DNA from: Mesorhizobium sp. AR07
GTDB lineage: Bacteria; Pseudomonadota; Alphaproteobacteria; Rhizobiales; Rhizobiaceae
Direction of reading: 5' to 3'
NCBI RefSeq assembly: GCF_024746815.1
Contig: NZ_CP080525.1
Location: 5,822,501 to 5,886,500 of the forward strand
Length of the DNA stretch: 64,000 bases
The notes under the pieces are model-generated. The model did not search any database. It saw only the letters and a program-made list of their open reading frames with translations, and was not told where the DNA came from. Shown piece after piece: positions 16,639-25,650 of the stretch. Numbering within the stretch: position 1 is the stretch's first letter; every line of letters begins with the position of its first letter. Position numbers and translations under genes: made by a program.

Positions 16639-17417
16639 GTGCCGCACCGCGCCATGCAGTCCTGATCACCGGCTCGAGCCGCGGCATCGGCCTTGCCGCG
16701 GCACTTGAACTGGCTGAAATCGGATTCGCCATCGCGCTCAACGGCCCTGCCGACGACGACGAATTGCGCGAGGCCGAGGCGACGGTCGCGGCGACCGGCG
16801 TTCCGGTGGTCCGGGTGGCCGGCGATGTCGGCGATCTTTCATCGCATGATGGGTTGCTCGACCAGGCCGAGACTGCGATCGGCCCGTTGTCGACCCTGAT
16901 CAACAATGCCGGCGTGTCGGTGATCGATCGCGGCGATCCGCTCGACGTCTCGGAAGCGAGCTATGACCGCTGCCAAACGGTGAACGCCAAGGCACAGTTC
17001 TTCCTCGGCCAGCGCTGGGCCCGGCGGCTGCTGACGCGCCGGCGCGACGACGGCCGCTTCTACAGCCTGATCAACGTCTCGTCGTCCAACGCGTCCGCGG
17101 TGGCCGAGCCGCGTGCCGAATATTGTGTCTCCAAGGCCGCTTCCGCCATGATCAGCAAGGTGTTCGCGGTGCGGCTCGGGCGCGAGAACATTGCCGTCTA
17201 CGACATCCAGCCCGGTCTGATCGAGACGGCGATGACGAGGCCCGTCTCGCAGACCTATCAGCGGCGGATCGATGACGAGGGCCTGACCCTGATCCGCAGG
17301 CTAGGACAGCCGCAGGATGTTGGTCGCATCATGGCGACCCTGGCGTCGGGCGCGCTGCCCTATACGACCGGACACGTCATCTCGGCCGATGCCGGGATGC
17401 TGGTGCCGCGTTTCTAA
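16635..17417 (+). CDS. Short-chain dehydrogenase/reductase (FabG-like)
   Basis: A 260-residue SDR with the cofactor motif TGSSRGIGLA, the NNAGVSV segment, a catalytic Ser in INVSSSNAS and YCVSK for the Tyr/Lys pair. The C-terminus (GHVISADAGM) is standard for the fold. Within this operon it could oxidise the 3-hydroxyacyl-CoA made by the hydratases. It overlaps the acyl-CoA dehydrogenase by four bases. Confidence 0.9.
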   Translation: MSAAPRHAVLITGSSRGIGLAAALELAEIGFAIALNGPADDDELREAEATVAATGVPVVRVAGDVGDLSSHDGLLDQAETAIGPLSTLINNAGVSVIDRGDPLDVSEASYDRCQTVNAKAQFFLGQRWARRLLTRRRDDGRFYSLINVSSSNASAVAEPRAEYCVSKAASAMISKVFAVRLGRENIAVYDIQPGLIETAMTRPVSQTYQRRIDDEGLTLIRRLGQPQDVGRIMATLASGALPYTTGHVISADAGMLVPRF

Positions 17418-17451
17418 GCTCCCGAGACCCTGTGAGACAGGAGACGACCCG

Positions 17452-18600
17452 ATGATGATCAGTCTTCCCGACACAAACGGCAGCTTCTGCGATTATCGCA
17501 TGAGCGGAAAGACCGTTCCGGTGGCCAGGCTCTCGCCGGGTTCCGCGCGCGTGGTCTTTTCGGCCGCCCATGTCGTTGCCGACCCGTTCACGGACAACGA
17601 TCCGATGGGGCCGGCCACCGTGGACTGGGACGCCACCATGGCGTTCCGGCGCTACCTCGCCGATATGGGCCTCGGCATCGCCGAAGCGATGGACACCGCC
17701 CAGCGTGGCATGGGGCTCGATTGGCCCGGCGCGCTGGAACTGATCCGTCGCACCACACGGGAGCTTCCCGCGGCGCTGGTGTTCAACGGTTGCGGCACCG
17801 ATCATCTCGATCCCGCCGCCACGCGCTCGCTTGACGACGTGCGGCGCGCCTATTTCGAACAGGTCGAGGCCATCCAGGCGCTTGGCGGCCGGCTGATCCT
17901 GATGGCGAGCCGCGCTCTGGCGGCGGTCGCTTCCGATCCAGATGATTATGTGTCGGTCTATCGCGATGTGCTTGCCCGCTGCGACAAGCCGGTGATCCTG
18001 CACTGGCTCGGCGACATGTTCGATCCGGCACTTGCGGGCTACTGGGGAACGGACAGTTTCGAACAGGCGATAGAGACGGTGCTTGCCATCATCGCCGAAA
18101 ACGAAAGCAAGGTGGACGGCATCAAGATCTCGCTGCTCGACAAGGACAAGGAGGTCCGGATGCGCCGCCGGCTGCCGGCAGGCGTCAGGATGTATACGGG
18201 CGATGATTTCAACTATCCCGAATTGATCGCCGGCGACGAGCACGGCTTTTCGCATGCGCTGCTCGGGATTTTCGACCCGCTGGCGCCGGCCGCTGCCCAT
18301 GCGGTGGCAAAGCTGGGAGAGGGCGATGTCAGGGCGTTCCGTGACACGCTGGACCCCACCGTTCCGCTGGCGCGACTGGTCTTCCGGGCGCCGACACAAC
18401 ATTACAAGACGGGGGTTGTCTTTCTCGCCTGGCTGAACGGCTTCCAGGATCATTTCGTGATGCTGGGCGGTGCGCAGGCGAAGCGCCCGCTGCCCTATTT
18501 CGTCGAGACCTTCAGGCTCGCCGACGCTTGCGGGCTCCTGCGCGATCCCGACATGGCGGTCAGCCGCATGCGACGATTGCTGGCGCTCTACGGCGCTTGA
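17452..18600 (+). CDS. DUF993 / dihydrodipicolinate-synthase-like TIM-barrel protein
   Basis: A 382-residue protein of the DUF993 family, related to class I aldolases of the DapA type. CAGGAGACGACCC precedes the ATG at 17452. The segment VDGIKISLLD holds a lysine at the position where such enzymes form a Schiff base, and LVFNGCGTDH and PVILHWLGDMFDP are further recognisable stretches. The biochemical role of the family is not established to my knowledge. Its place between an SDR and a sugar isomerase-like protein suggests a retro-aldol cleavage step; this is inference. Confidence 0.82.
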   Translation: MMISLPDTNGSFCDYRMSGKTVPVARLSPGSARVVFSAAHVVADPFTDNDPMGPATVDWDATMAFRRYLADMGLGIAEAMDTAQRGMGLDWPGALELIRRTTRELPAALVFNGCGTDHLDPAATRSLDDVRRAYFEQVEAIQALGGRLILMASRALAAVASDPDDYVSVYRDVLARCDKPVILHWLGDMFDPALAGYWGTDSFEQAIETVLAIIAENESKVDGIKISLLDKDKEVRMRRRLPAGVRMYTGDDFNYPELIAGDEHGFSHALLGIFDPLAPAAAHAVAKLGEGDVRAFRDTLDPTVPLARLVFRAPTQHYKTGVVFLAWLNGFQDHFVMLGGAQAKRPLPYFVETFRLADACGLLRDPDMAVSRMRRLLALYGA

Positions 18601-18609
18601 GCCGGGCCG

Positions 18610-19470
18610 ATGCGCGATTTTTCAACCGACCACTCAGCGCTGGCCCTCAACACGGCCACGCTCGGTCATAATGTCGACGGGCACGGGGCCGGCTGGCCGG
18701 TCGAGCGGGTCATAGATGCCTGCGCCGAGCGCGGTTTCGGCGGCATCGTCTTCTGGCGGCGCGAGATCGGCAGGCGAGGTGCCGAGATTGGCGCCCGCGC
18801 CCGCGCAGCCGGGCTCGCCGTGGCGGGCCTCTGCCGGGCGCCATTCCTCGTCGGTCCTCTGGCGCTGCCGACGAGATCGGCGATCATGGACGATTTCCGC
18901 GCCTCCATCGCTATGGCGGCGGAACTTGGAGCTCCAGTCCTGACGATTGTGGCCGGCGGCGTTGAGCCCGGCACGCGCGGCGTCTCCGAAAGCCTGAAGC
19001 GTGTCGCGGACCGCGTCGCCGAGGCGGCGCCCTATGCGGCCACACACAAAGTGAAACTGGCGCTTGAGCCTCTGCACCCTGTCTATGGCGGGGATCGCTC
19101 GTGCCTGGTGACCATGCGCGACGCGGTCGATCTCTGCGAAGCCATCGGGCACGCCAATGTCGGGGTGGCTGTCGATGTCTACCATGTCTGGTGGGACACC
19201 ACACTTGGTGTTGAATTGGAACGTGCCGGCGCCGGGCGCATCCTTGGCTATCATCTGTGCGATTGGCTGGCCGAGACACATGATGTCCTGGTTGATCGCG
19301 GCATGATGGGCGAGGGCGTCGCCGATCTGAAGGCGATCCGGGCTGCCGTCGAAGCGGCCTGCTACCGCGGCTTGTGCGAAGTCGAAATATTTTCGGCTGC
19401 GAACTGGTGGAAACGCGATCCTGCCGAAGTGCTGGACGCTTGTGTCGAACGCTTCCGAACGGTCTGCTGA
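18610..19470 (+). CDS. Sugar isomerase/epimerase-like TIM-barrel protein (AP_endonuc_2 family)
   Basis: A 286-residue xylose-isomerase-like TIM barrel. Metal ligands expected of the fold can be read as Glu in LALEPLHP, Asp in VAVDVYHVWWD, His in GYHLCDW and Glu in CEVEIFS. Relatives include inosose dehydratase, hydroxypyruvate isomerase and ketose 3-epimerases. It begins nine bases after the DUF993 stop and ends the operon. Together with the L-fucose-dehydrogenase-like enzyme it argues for a carbohydrate moiety in the substrate. Confidence 0.85.
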   Translation: MRDFSTDHSALALNTATLGHNVDGHGAGWPVERVIDACAERGFGGIVFWRREIGRRGAEIGARARAAGLAVAGLCRAPFLVGPLALPTRSAIMDDFRASIAMAAELGAPVLTIVAGGVEPGTRGVSESLKRVADRVAEAAPYAATHKVKLALEPLHPVYGGDRSCLVTMRDAVDLCEAIGHANVGVAVDVYHVWWDTTLGVELERAGAGRILGYHLCDWLAETHDVLVDRGMMGEGVADLKAIRAAVEAACYRGLCEVEIFSAANWWKRDPAEVLDACVERFRTVC

Positions 19471-19645
19471 CAGCGAAGCGCGAAGCGGTTCGCTCACAAT
19501 TCGCCGTTCACATAGCCCGTACCGAACAGAATGCGCTCGATGTCAGCAAACGCCGTCAAGGTTGGCGGCGCTGCCGGGCTCGAGGACAGCGCCGGGTGCC
19601 CAATTCGCATGTGCTGATTGTGTCCGGTTGCTGACGCGCGCGGCT

Positions 19646-20344
19646 TCAGCTGAGAAGGTCGGCGGCGACTTCGAGCGTGTTGCGGAGGGACGTCTCGAGA
19701 TGCTGTTCCATCGCTTGCGCCGCGCCCTCGGCGTCGTGACGCTTCAGGGCGTCGAGAATGGCTTCATGCTGCTCGATCGTCTGCTCGCCATAACCGGGCT
19801 TGGGAATGGCGAGATAGCGGCCGCGATCCATCTGCGCCTTGGAGATGTCGACGGCTCGCCAGATCATAGGCAGGCCGCAGATCTCGGCGATGGTGCGATG
19901 AAAGACGTCGTCGAGTTGTATCGCGGTGGCATACCGGCGCCGCGATATGGCAAGCCGGTGGGCCGCCATATTGTCTTCCAGCAATTCGCTGGCTGCCGGC
20001 GTCAGCTTGACAGCCGCGCGTCTGGCACTCTCCATCTCCAGTGCCCGCCGGATGACATAGGCTTCCTCGAGGTCGGCCCGGCTGATCGGGGCGACATAGA
20101 TGCCGGTCTGCGCCAGAATCTTGACCAGACCTTCGTCGCTGATGCGCTTGACTGCTTCGCGCACGGGAGTGCGCGAGACGCCCAGCGCCTCGGCGATGGC
20201 CACCTCGTTGATGACTTCGCCAGGTTTCAGCCGTCCGACGACGATCAGATCGCGAATCTTGTGATAGATCTGATCGCGGAGCGGAAGAGCCCGATCGAGG
20301 GTCGAAGGATCCAGGTCCATGGGAAATCCCGCGTCTTCGTTCAC
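19646..20344 (-). CDS. GntR-family regulator with FCD domain
   Basis: A 232-residue regulator: an N-terminal winged helix (about residues 20-85, with EALGVSRTPVREAVKRI) and a C-terminal helical FCD domain with metal-binding type residues (DDVFHRTI, EQHEAILDAL). The longest frame starts with GTG at 20344; an ATG at 20320 would drop eight residues. It is convergent with the acyl-CoA dehydrogenase operon and may sense a pathway acid, but no operator for it was recognised. Confidence 0.9.
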   Translation of the reverse strand: MNEDAGFPMDLDPSTLDRALPLRDQIYHKIRDLIVVGRLKPGEVINEVAIAEALGVSRTPVREAVKRISDEGLVKILAQTGIYVAPISRADLEEAYVIRRALEMESARRAAVKLTPAASELLEDNMAAHRLAISRRRYATAIQLDDVFHRTIAEICGLPMIWRAVDISKAQMDRGRYLAIPKPGYGEQTIEQHEAILDALKRHDAEGAAQAMEQHLETSLRNTLEVAADLLS

Positions 20345-20504
20345 CTGAAATGATAAGATTATATTAGAATGTCAAACAGAATGCAGCCGAAGCGCGCGCC
20401 AGCGGTGATCGATGCCGTGCGGTCACGGCTGTGGATTCGGAGCTCCGCTTTCGCTGCTTGCAGAGGCAGCGTTCGCCCCGCGAGCCGGCATGCGCCTTTG
20501 TCGG

Positions 20505-22100
20505 CTATGCCGGCAAGCCTGCCATCCGCATGGCGTCGGTCACGTCATCGATGATATCGGGCGCAATTCCCACGGCGGCGGACCAGCGGCCGATGGTGAA
20601 TTGCGGGTCGAGCGACAATAGCCGCGTGGCCGCCGCCGTCGCCTCGTCGAGCCGCCCGAGCCTGGCCAGCGGTGCCGCCAGCCATCCGTGCAGCATGCTG
20701 AAGCCAGGGTTCATCTCCACCGCCCGCCGGCCGGCTATGACGGCTTGCTCGTGTCGGCCGGACAAGAAGTTGCCGAATCCGATCATGCCCTGCGGCACAC
20801 AGCTCATGGCGTCGAGGGGGTTCAGCCGTAACGCCTGCTCGCCCCAGTCGATCGCCCGCGCCGCATCGCCGCCATAGGCCACCGACACGCAGCCAAAGGC
20901 ATAGACGAAGGCGCAAGATGCGCTGAGCGTCAAAGCCTGCGCAAACGCCTCGTCGGCCAGCCGGCGGTTATGTTCCACGATGCCGATGGTGAACCCCGCC
21001 AAAGCGAGCGCCATGGCGTCGCCCGAGCCGTGCTGGATCGCCGCATGGGCATGGCGGATCGATCTTTCGTGGTTCTCCGGCTTCATGCCGCCGCGCACAA
21101 ACAGCGACTGATGCGCCCATGCGGCAAAGCCATGGGCAAGCGCATAGGACGGCTCGATGGCTAAGGCCTGGTCCAGCAGCGGCAGCGCCTTGGCGGCGCC
21201 CTGCGGCATGAAAGTGTAGACATCAGGCAGTGCGCGAAGCAGGAGATCGTAGGCATCGAGGCTATCGGGGCGCCTGCGACGGACGCGCTCGATCTCGGCC
21301 CGGCGCAGATTTGGCTCTATTGCCGCGATCACGCTGACAGTGATCTCGTCCTGCAGAGCGAACACGTCGGTCAGTTCGCGGTCGTAGCGTTCGGCCCAGA
21401 GATGGCTGCCGTCCTCGGCATCGATCAGCTGGCCGGTGATGCGCACGCGGCTTCCGACCTTGCGCACGCTGCCTTCCAGCACATAGCGCACGCCGAGCTC
21501 CTGCCCAACCTGCTTCACGTCCACCGCGCGACCCTTGTAGGTGAAGCTGGAATTTCGCGCGATGACGAACAGCCACCGGATCCGCGATAGACCGGTGATG
21601 ATGTCCTCGACCATGCCGTCGGCAAAATAGTCCTGATCCGGATCGCCGCTCATGTTCACGAAGGGCAGCACGGCGATGGACGGTCTGGCGGGAATGCCCA
21701 GGCCAGGCTTCGCTTGCTCCACCGTCGCCGTCGCCCCAGCCACCGTCGCCGCCTCGCGGACGGTGCCAACGAAGCGAAAGCCCCGGCGCAGGATGGTGCG
21801 GATGAGGCGCTGCTCCTCGCCACTGTCGTGGAGCGCATTGCGGGCGGCGTTGACGCGGCTGGCGAGCGTGGCGTCGGAAACGATGCGCCCCTGCCACACC
21901 GCATCGATCACGTCGTCCTTGCTGACCACCCGGTCGCGATTGCGGATCAGATATTGCAGCAGGTCGAACACCTGCGGTTCGACAGGGACCAGCTCATCGC
22001 CGCGACGCAACTCGCGCCGATCCCCGTCCAGAGCAAAATCCTCAAAATGATACGGCAACTTGCTTGCTCCGGACCGCGCGGGAATTGCGACTCCCGACAC
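20505..22100 (-). CDS. Winged-helix regulator with FlgO-like and TPR regions
   Basis: About 531 residues. The N-terminus (about 15-115) is an OmpR/CadC-type winged helix (PVEPQVFDLLQYLIRNRDRV, TILRRGFRFVG). A central segment (RPSIAVLPFVNMSGDPDQDY to about 260) is the FlgO/TolB-like region that rhizobia often fuse to adenylate cyclases. TPR-like helices follow to the end. No membrane span was seen, unlike CadC. The GTG start at 22100 is uncertain. It faces the hydrolase at 22248, which it probably controls. Confidence 0.85.
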   Translation of the reverse strand: MSGVAIPARSGASKLPYHFEDFALDGDRRELRRGDELVPVEPQVFDLLQYLIRNRDRVVSKDDVIDAVWQGRIVSDATLASRVNAARNALHDSGEEQRLIRTILRRGFRFVGTVREAATVAGATATVEQAKPGLGIPARPSIAVLPFVNMSGDPDQDYFADGMVEDIITGLSRIRWLFVIARNSSFTYKGRAVDVKQVGQELGVRYVLEGSVRKVGSRVRITGQLIDAEDGSHLWAERYDRELTDVFALQDEITVSVIAAIEPNLRRAEIERVRRRRPDSLDAYDLLLRALPDVYTFMPQGAAKALPLLDQALAIEPSYALAHGFAAWAHQSLFVRGGMKPENHERSIRHAHAAIQHGSGDAMALALAGFTIGIVEHNRRLADEAFAQALTLSASCAFVYAFGCVSVAYGGDAARAIDWGEQALRLNPLDAMSCVPQGMIGFGNFLSGRHEQAVIAGRRAVEMNPGFSMLHGWLAAPLARLGRLDEATAAATRLLSLDPQFTIGRWSAAVGIAPDIIDDVTDAMRMAGLPA

Positions 22101-22247
22101 TGTAGCCGCGTCGTGGGCGCAAAATCAAAGCGATCTCAATGCAAAATCAACATGTCCTGAAGGTCGCCTCAAAGCGCGCCCGTCAGCCCTGCCGCATAGT
22201 TCTCCTGCAACCAACGCTCAACCAACGATTTGAACAGGAGAACTCAA

Positions 22248-22949
22248 ATGTCGAACACTGCAGCAAAGTCCGTCGTCCTCGTGCATGGCGGCTTCGTCGA
22301 TGGCTCCGGCTGGGACGGGGTCTACCAGATCCTCAAGAAGGACGGCTATGACGTGACCATCGTCCAGAACCCGACGACCTCGCTCGCCGACGACGTCGCC
22401 GTCACCAAACGCGCCATCGCCAACGCTCCCGGCAAGGTCATCCTGGTCGGCCATTCCTATGGCGGCGTCGTGGTGTCCGAGGCGGGCACCGATCCGAAGG
22501 TGGCGGGTGTCGTCTATATCGCGGCCTTCGCGGCGGACGCCGGCGAATCGGTTGCGACCCTGATCGCCAACCCGCCGCCCGGAGCGTCGGTGCCGCCGAT
22601 CCTGCCGCCGGTCGACGGCTTCCTGATGCTCGACAAAGAGAAGTTCGCGGCCGCGTTCGCCGCCGATGTCCGTCCCTCGGTCGCCGCCTTCATGGCGGAC
22701 TCGCAGGTGCCGTGGGGCGTCGCGGCGCTCCAAGGCAAGGTCACCGCTCCGGCCTGGAGGGTGAAGCCCAGCTGGTATCTCGTCGCCACCGACGACAAGA
22801 TGATCCCGCCGCCGGCGCAGCGCAACATGGCGAACCGCGCTCAGGCGACGACGATCGAGGTGCCCGGCAGCCACGCCGTCTATGTCTCCGACCCCGCGGC
22901 TGTCGCCAGCCTCATCAAGCAGGCGGCTGCCGGCATCGGCAAGAACTGA
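22248..22949 (+). CDS. Alpha/beta hydrolase (esterase/hydroxynitrile-lyase-like)
   Basis: A 233-residue alpha/beta-hydrolase. The oxyanion region VVLVHGGFVDGSGW, nucleophile Ser in LVGHSYGGVV, acid Asp in VATDDKMIP and His in GSHAVYVSDP complete the triad. The start is set by CAGGAG eight bases upstream. Relatives annotated in this family include plant-type esterases and putative signal-peptide-free lipases; the substrate is unknown. It is divergent from the winged-helix/TPR regulator, with about 147 bp between them. Confidence 0.88.
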   Translation: MSNTAAKSVVLVHGGFVDGSGWDGVYQILKKDGYDVTIVQNPTTSLADDVAVTKRAIANAPGKVILVGHSYGGVVVSEAGTDPKVAGVVYIAAFAADAGESVATLIANPPPGASVPPILPPVDGFLMLDKEKFAAAFAADVRPSVAAFMADSQVPWGVAALQGKVTAPAWRVKPSWYLVATDDKMIPPPAQRNMANRAQATTIEVPGSHAVYVSDPAAVASLIKQAAAGIGKN

Positions 22950-23041
22950 GCCCGCATCACCTCGATGGACGGCCTGGGCGCATAACGGCGCCCAGGCTCA
23001 TTGCTCTTCCTGGACCATTCGCCTTCGATCACGTCGAGCGG

Positions 23042-23293
23042 CGGTGAATTCATTGTCTCCGCGGAACTGGGAATATGTCGGCACGCTCGGCATGGTGACC
23101 GGCGACATCTGCATGCTGCTTTGCCACCATGGTTTCAAGAAGATCATCGTCTTGTCCGGCCACGGCATCGGCGCCACGCTCGGCTTCCAGCGCAGGCAAG
23201 GCGACGCTGGCCACGAAAGAGATGGGCGAGGACATCCTCAACCGCATCATGCCGGTGCTGGTCGACAAGCTGAAGGCCATCATCGCCGGCTGA
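23042..23293 (+). pseudogene. Creatininase-family remnant (truncated and frameshifted)
   Basis: A stretch reads SLSPRNWEYVGTLGMVTGD, then HHGFKKIIVLSGHG, close to the creatininase pattern in which a hydrophobic strand ends in NGHG. After about 23190 the frame must shift by one base to continue as KATLATKEMGEDI to a TGA at 23291-23293, also typical of a creatininase C-terminus. The N-terminal half is absent. No ribosome-binding site or start is convincing. The metal-binding N of NGHGGN is changed. Judged a decayed gene. Confidence 0.5.
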
Positions 23294-23413
23294 GGGGTGC
23301 GCATTTGCGAGATGCGCCTTGTTGTCGCCGCCGTCGCGGTGCGCGTGCGACGAGCGGCCCGAGTTCAAAGCGCTGCGGGCCGGATCAGGTGTCGCGATCC
23401 GCAGTCCCGGGGG

Positions 23414-24439
23414 TCAGGCCGAGCTTCGCAGCATCAGTTCGGCGTTGAGCAGAATGCGTTCGCTTCCCGGGTTCGCCGCCTTTTCATCCAGCCTGTGCAG
23501 GAGAAGTTCGATCGCCAGACGGCCGATCTCGTTGTAGTTCTGCGCAACCGTGGTGATCGGCGGGCAGGCGTAGCGCGACAGCGGATGGTCGTCGTGTCCC
23601 GCGACCCGCATGTCACAATCCGCCCCGTGGCCCACCTTGAGGCCCAGCTGATAGGCGGCCGCGATCACGCCGAAGGCAACACGGTCGTTGGCACAAAGCA
23701 CCGTCCGGGTCGGAAAACCTTGCCCTTTCAGGATACGAAGCGCTTCATCAAAGCCGAATTTCTCGAAATCCCATGAGCGCGCATCAGTGACGGGCACGAT
23801 GCTCGGCTTCATCTTGAACTGCTGCATGGCCTCGACATAGGCGTCCTGTCTGGCTTGGGCGTTGTTGTTGACAAGCGGCATGGCGAAATAGCAGGGCAGC
23901 TCGCCGGACCTGCAGAGATAATCGACGATGAGCCTGAAGCTCTGCCTGTTGTCGGTGCCGACGAACGACGACGTCTCGTCAAGCGGCGAGTCGACATAGA
24001 TCAGCGGGATGCTCGATCCGAGTTCCGCCAGGATGCGGTGGTGGGACTGCACGCCGAGCGGCGCGATGATGGCGCCGGCAATGTTCATCGACTTGAATGT
24101 CTGGATCGCCTGGTCCTCCATTTCGGCACGTCCGTCGGAGGACAGCACGAACGCCAGGAAGCCGGCTTCATTGGCGATCAGCTCGATGCGGCGCGTCAGC
24201 GCCATGTAGAACGGATCCGTCGAATTCGGAATGATGACGCCGAGAATGTTGCTGCGGCGGCGGTTGAGATTGACGGCGAACATGCTGGGCCGGAAGTCGG
24301 ATTTCTTCAGTGCGACCTCGATGGCGCTGCGCGTGTTTTTCCGCACCGAGCTGGGATCGTTGAAATATTTGGAAACGGTGGTGCGAGACAGACCGACAAA
24401 GGCCGAGAAGTCCTCCATCGTCCTGATCGTCTTTGCCAT
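23414..24439 (-). CDS. LacI-family transcriptional regulator
   Basis: A 341-residue LacI/GalR protein. The N-terminal helix-turn-helix (TMEDFSAFVGLSRTTVSKYF) is followed by a hinge with NRRRSNILGVIIPNSTDPFY and a sugar-binding periplasmic-type domain (CANDRVAFGV). AGGGAGCG precedes the ATG. It is the distal gene of the minus-strand polyol cluster. A LacI-type box at 26447-26460, upstream of the polyol dehydrogenase, is a candidate target. Confidence 0.92.
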   Translation of the reverse strand: MAKTIRTMEDFSAFVGLSRTTVSKYFNDPSSVRKNTRSAIEVALKKSDFRPSMFAVNLNRRRSNILGVIIPNSTDPFYMALTRRIELIANEAGFLAFVLSSDGRAEMEDQAIQTFKSMNIAGAIIAPLGVQSHHRILAELGSSIPLIYVDSPLDETSSFVGTDNRQSFRLIVDYLCRSGELPCYFAMPLVNNNAQARQDAYVEAMQQFKMKPSIVPVTDARSWDFEKFGFDEALRILKGQGFPTRTVLCANDRVAFGVIAAAYQLGLKVGHGADCDMRVAGHDDHPLSRYACPPITTVAQNYNEIGRLAIELLLHRLDEKAANPGSERILLNAELMLRSSA

Positions 24440-24462
24440 TCATGCGCTCCCTACTCGGCCTA

Positions 24463-24511
24463 ATGCATGTCGCCCAAAAATGCGCAGCGGTTTTGGGATA
24501 ACGACATGCAT
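24463..24511. repeat. Palindromic intergenic repeat (copy 1)
   Basis: ATGCATGTCGCCCAAAA (24463-24479) pairs with TTTTGGGATAACGACATGCAT (24491-24511) around a short variable centre. A near-identical copy lies at 57425-57472 and a related longer element at 13723-13804. Located upstream of the LacI gene, between it and the dehydrogenase gene. Confidence 0.8.
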
Positions 24512-24596
24512 GAAACAAAGACTTTATCCATCTTGATAGATGAGTCACCGTTTTGCCGAAAGGCAGAGCAACAGTCTTTCCCGCACATCGCCTGAC

Positions 24597-25610
24597 CTAC
24601 GCTTCGGCAGAGAACTGTACCTTCATCGTGGTTGGGTCGCCGCTGCTCTTGGCGAAGAACGGCAGCAGTTCGGAAAGCGACAGCTGGTGGGTGACAAGCC
24701 GCGCCATCGTGCCGTCGTCCCGGCTGAGAATGTCGAGCGCCTGCGGGATGTTCCGGTTCAACGAATGCGACCCCGCCAATCTGATCTGCCGGCGGAAAAT
24801 CTCGAACGGGGCGACCGAAATCCTGGCATCGGGGGCGCAGACGCCGAAAACGAGCGCGGTGCCGCCATCGGCGGTGAAGCCGATCATGCTCTCGACCACC
24901 TTGGCGACACCGGTGGCATCGGCGACGAAATCGAACCCGCGAGCCCGCGCCGACAGCGCCTGCGATCCGGACACCAGCGGCTCCAGCCCGAGCGCCTCAG
25001 TGAAGGCGAGGCGCTGTTCGCTGATGTCGGCGACCGCCACGCTCGCAACACCCTTGGCCTTGAGTGAGAGGGCCAGAAGCAGACCGATCGGCCCGGCGCC
25101 GAAGACCAGCGCGGTGCCGGGTGCGTCCTTGCCGGCTTCGATCCCGGCGGCGCCAAGACCATTAAGGACACAAGCGAGCGGCTCGGCGAGCGCCGCCGTG
25201 TCGAACGCGAGGTCGCCGATCCCGTGCAGATGATCGGCGGCAACGAGACTGAACTCGGCGAAACCGCCATTCTCGGTCACGCCATAGGCTTTCAGGGTGG
25301 CGCACAGATTGGTCAGGCCCTTCCTGCAAGCGGGACAATGCCCGCACGGGATGTTGGGATCGACGGCAACCCGGTCGCCGGGCTTGACCCTGGTGACATC
25401 GTCGGCGACCGCCTCGACGGTGCCCGCATATTCGTGGCCGGGAACCAGCGGAAACGCGCCTTCGCCGTAGCGGCCATACAGCACCTCGATGTCGGTATGG
25501 CAAAGGCCGGCCGCGTGGACCCGCACCAAAGCGTGTCCAGGCTTGACCTTCGGCAGGTCGAGATCCGCCATGCCGGCAATGCCCGCGGCTGTAAATCGGA
25601 TGGCCTTCAT
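24597..25610 (-). CDS. Zinc-dependent polyol/alcohol dehydrogenase
   Basis: A 337-residue medium-chain dehydrogenase. Catalytic zinc ligands Cys37 (GLCHTD) and His59-Glu60 (GHE), structural cysteines 89, 92, 95 and 103, and the NAD-binding VFGAGPIGLLLA are visible. It lies 40 bases after the SmoS-like dehydrogenase on the same strand. A second oxidising enzyme in a polyol locus fits either another polyol substrate or the other end of the same polyol. Confidence 0.9.
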   Translation of the reverse strand: MKAIRFTAAGIAGMADLDLPKVKPGHALVRVHAAGLCHTDIEVLYGRYGEGAFPLVPGHEYAGTVEAVADDVTRVKPGDRVAVDPNIPCGHCPACRKGLTNLCATLKAYGVTENGGFAEFSLVAADHLHGIGDLAFDTAALAEPLACVLNGLGAAGIEAGKDAPGTALVFGAGPIGLLLALSLKAKGVASVAVADISEQRLAFTEALGLEPLVSGSQALSARARGFDFVADATGVAKVVESMIGFTADGGTALVFGVCAPDARISVAPFEIFRRQIRLAGSHSLNRNIPQALDILSRDDGTMARLVTHQLSLSELLPFFAKSSGDPTTMKVQFSAEA

Positions 25611-25650
25611 GTCAGTCTCCCTTGTCTCGGATGACGCGGCCTGGAGCGCG

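Noticed and set aside
19442..20353. Plus-strand frame of 303 codons opposite the GntR gene
   Set aside because: The minus-strand GntR/FCD protein explains the region; the plus frame has no motif and begins inside the isomerase gene.
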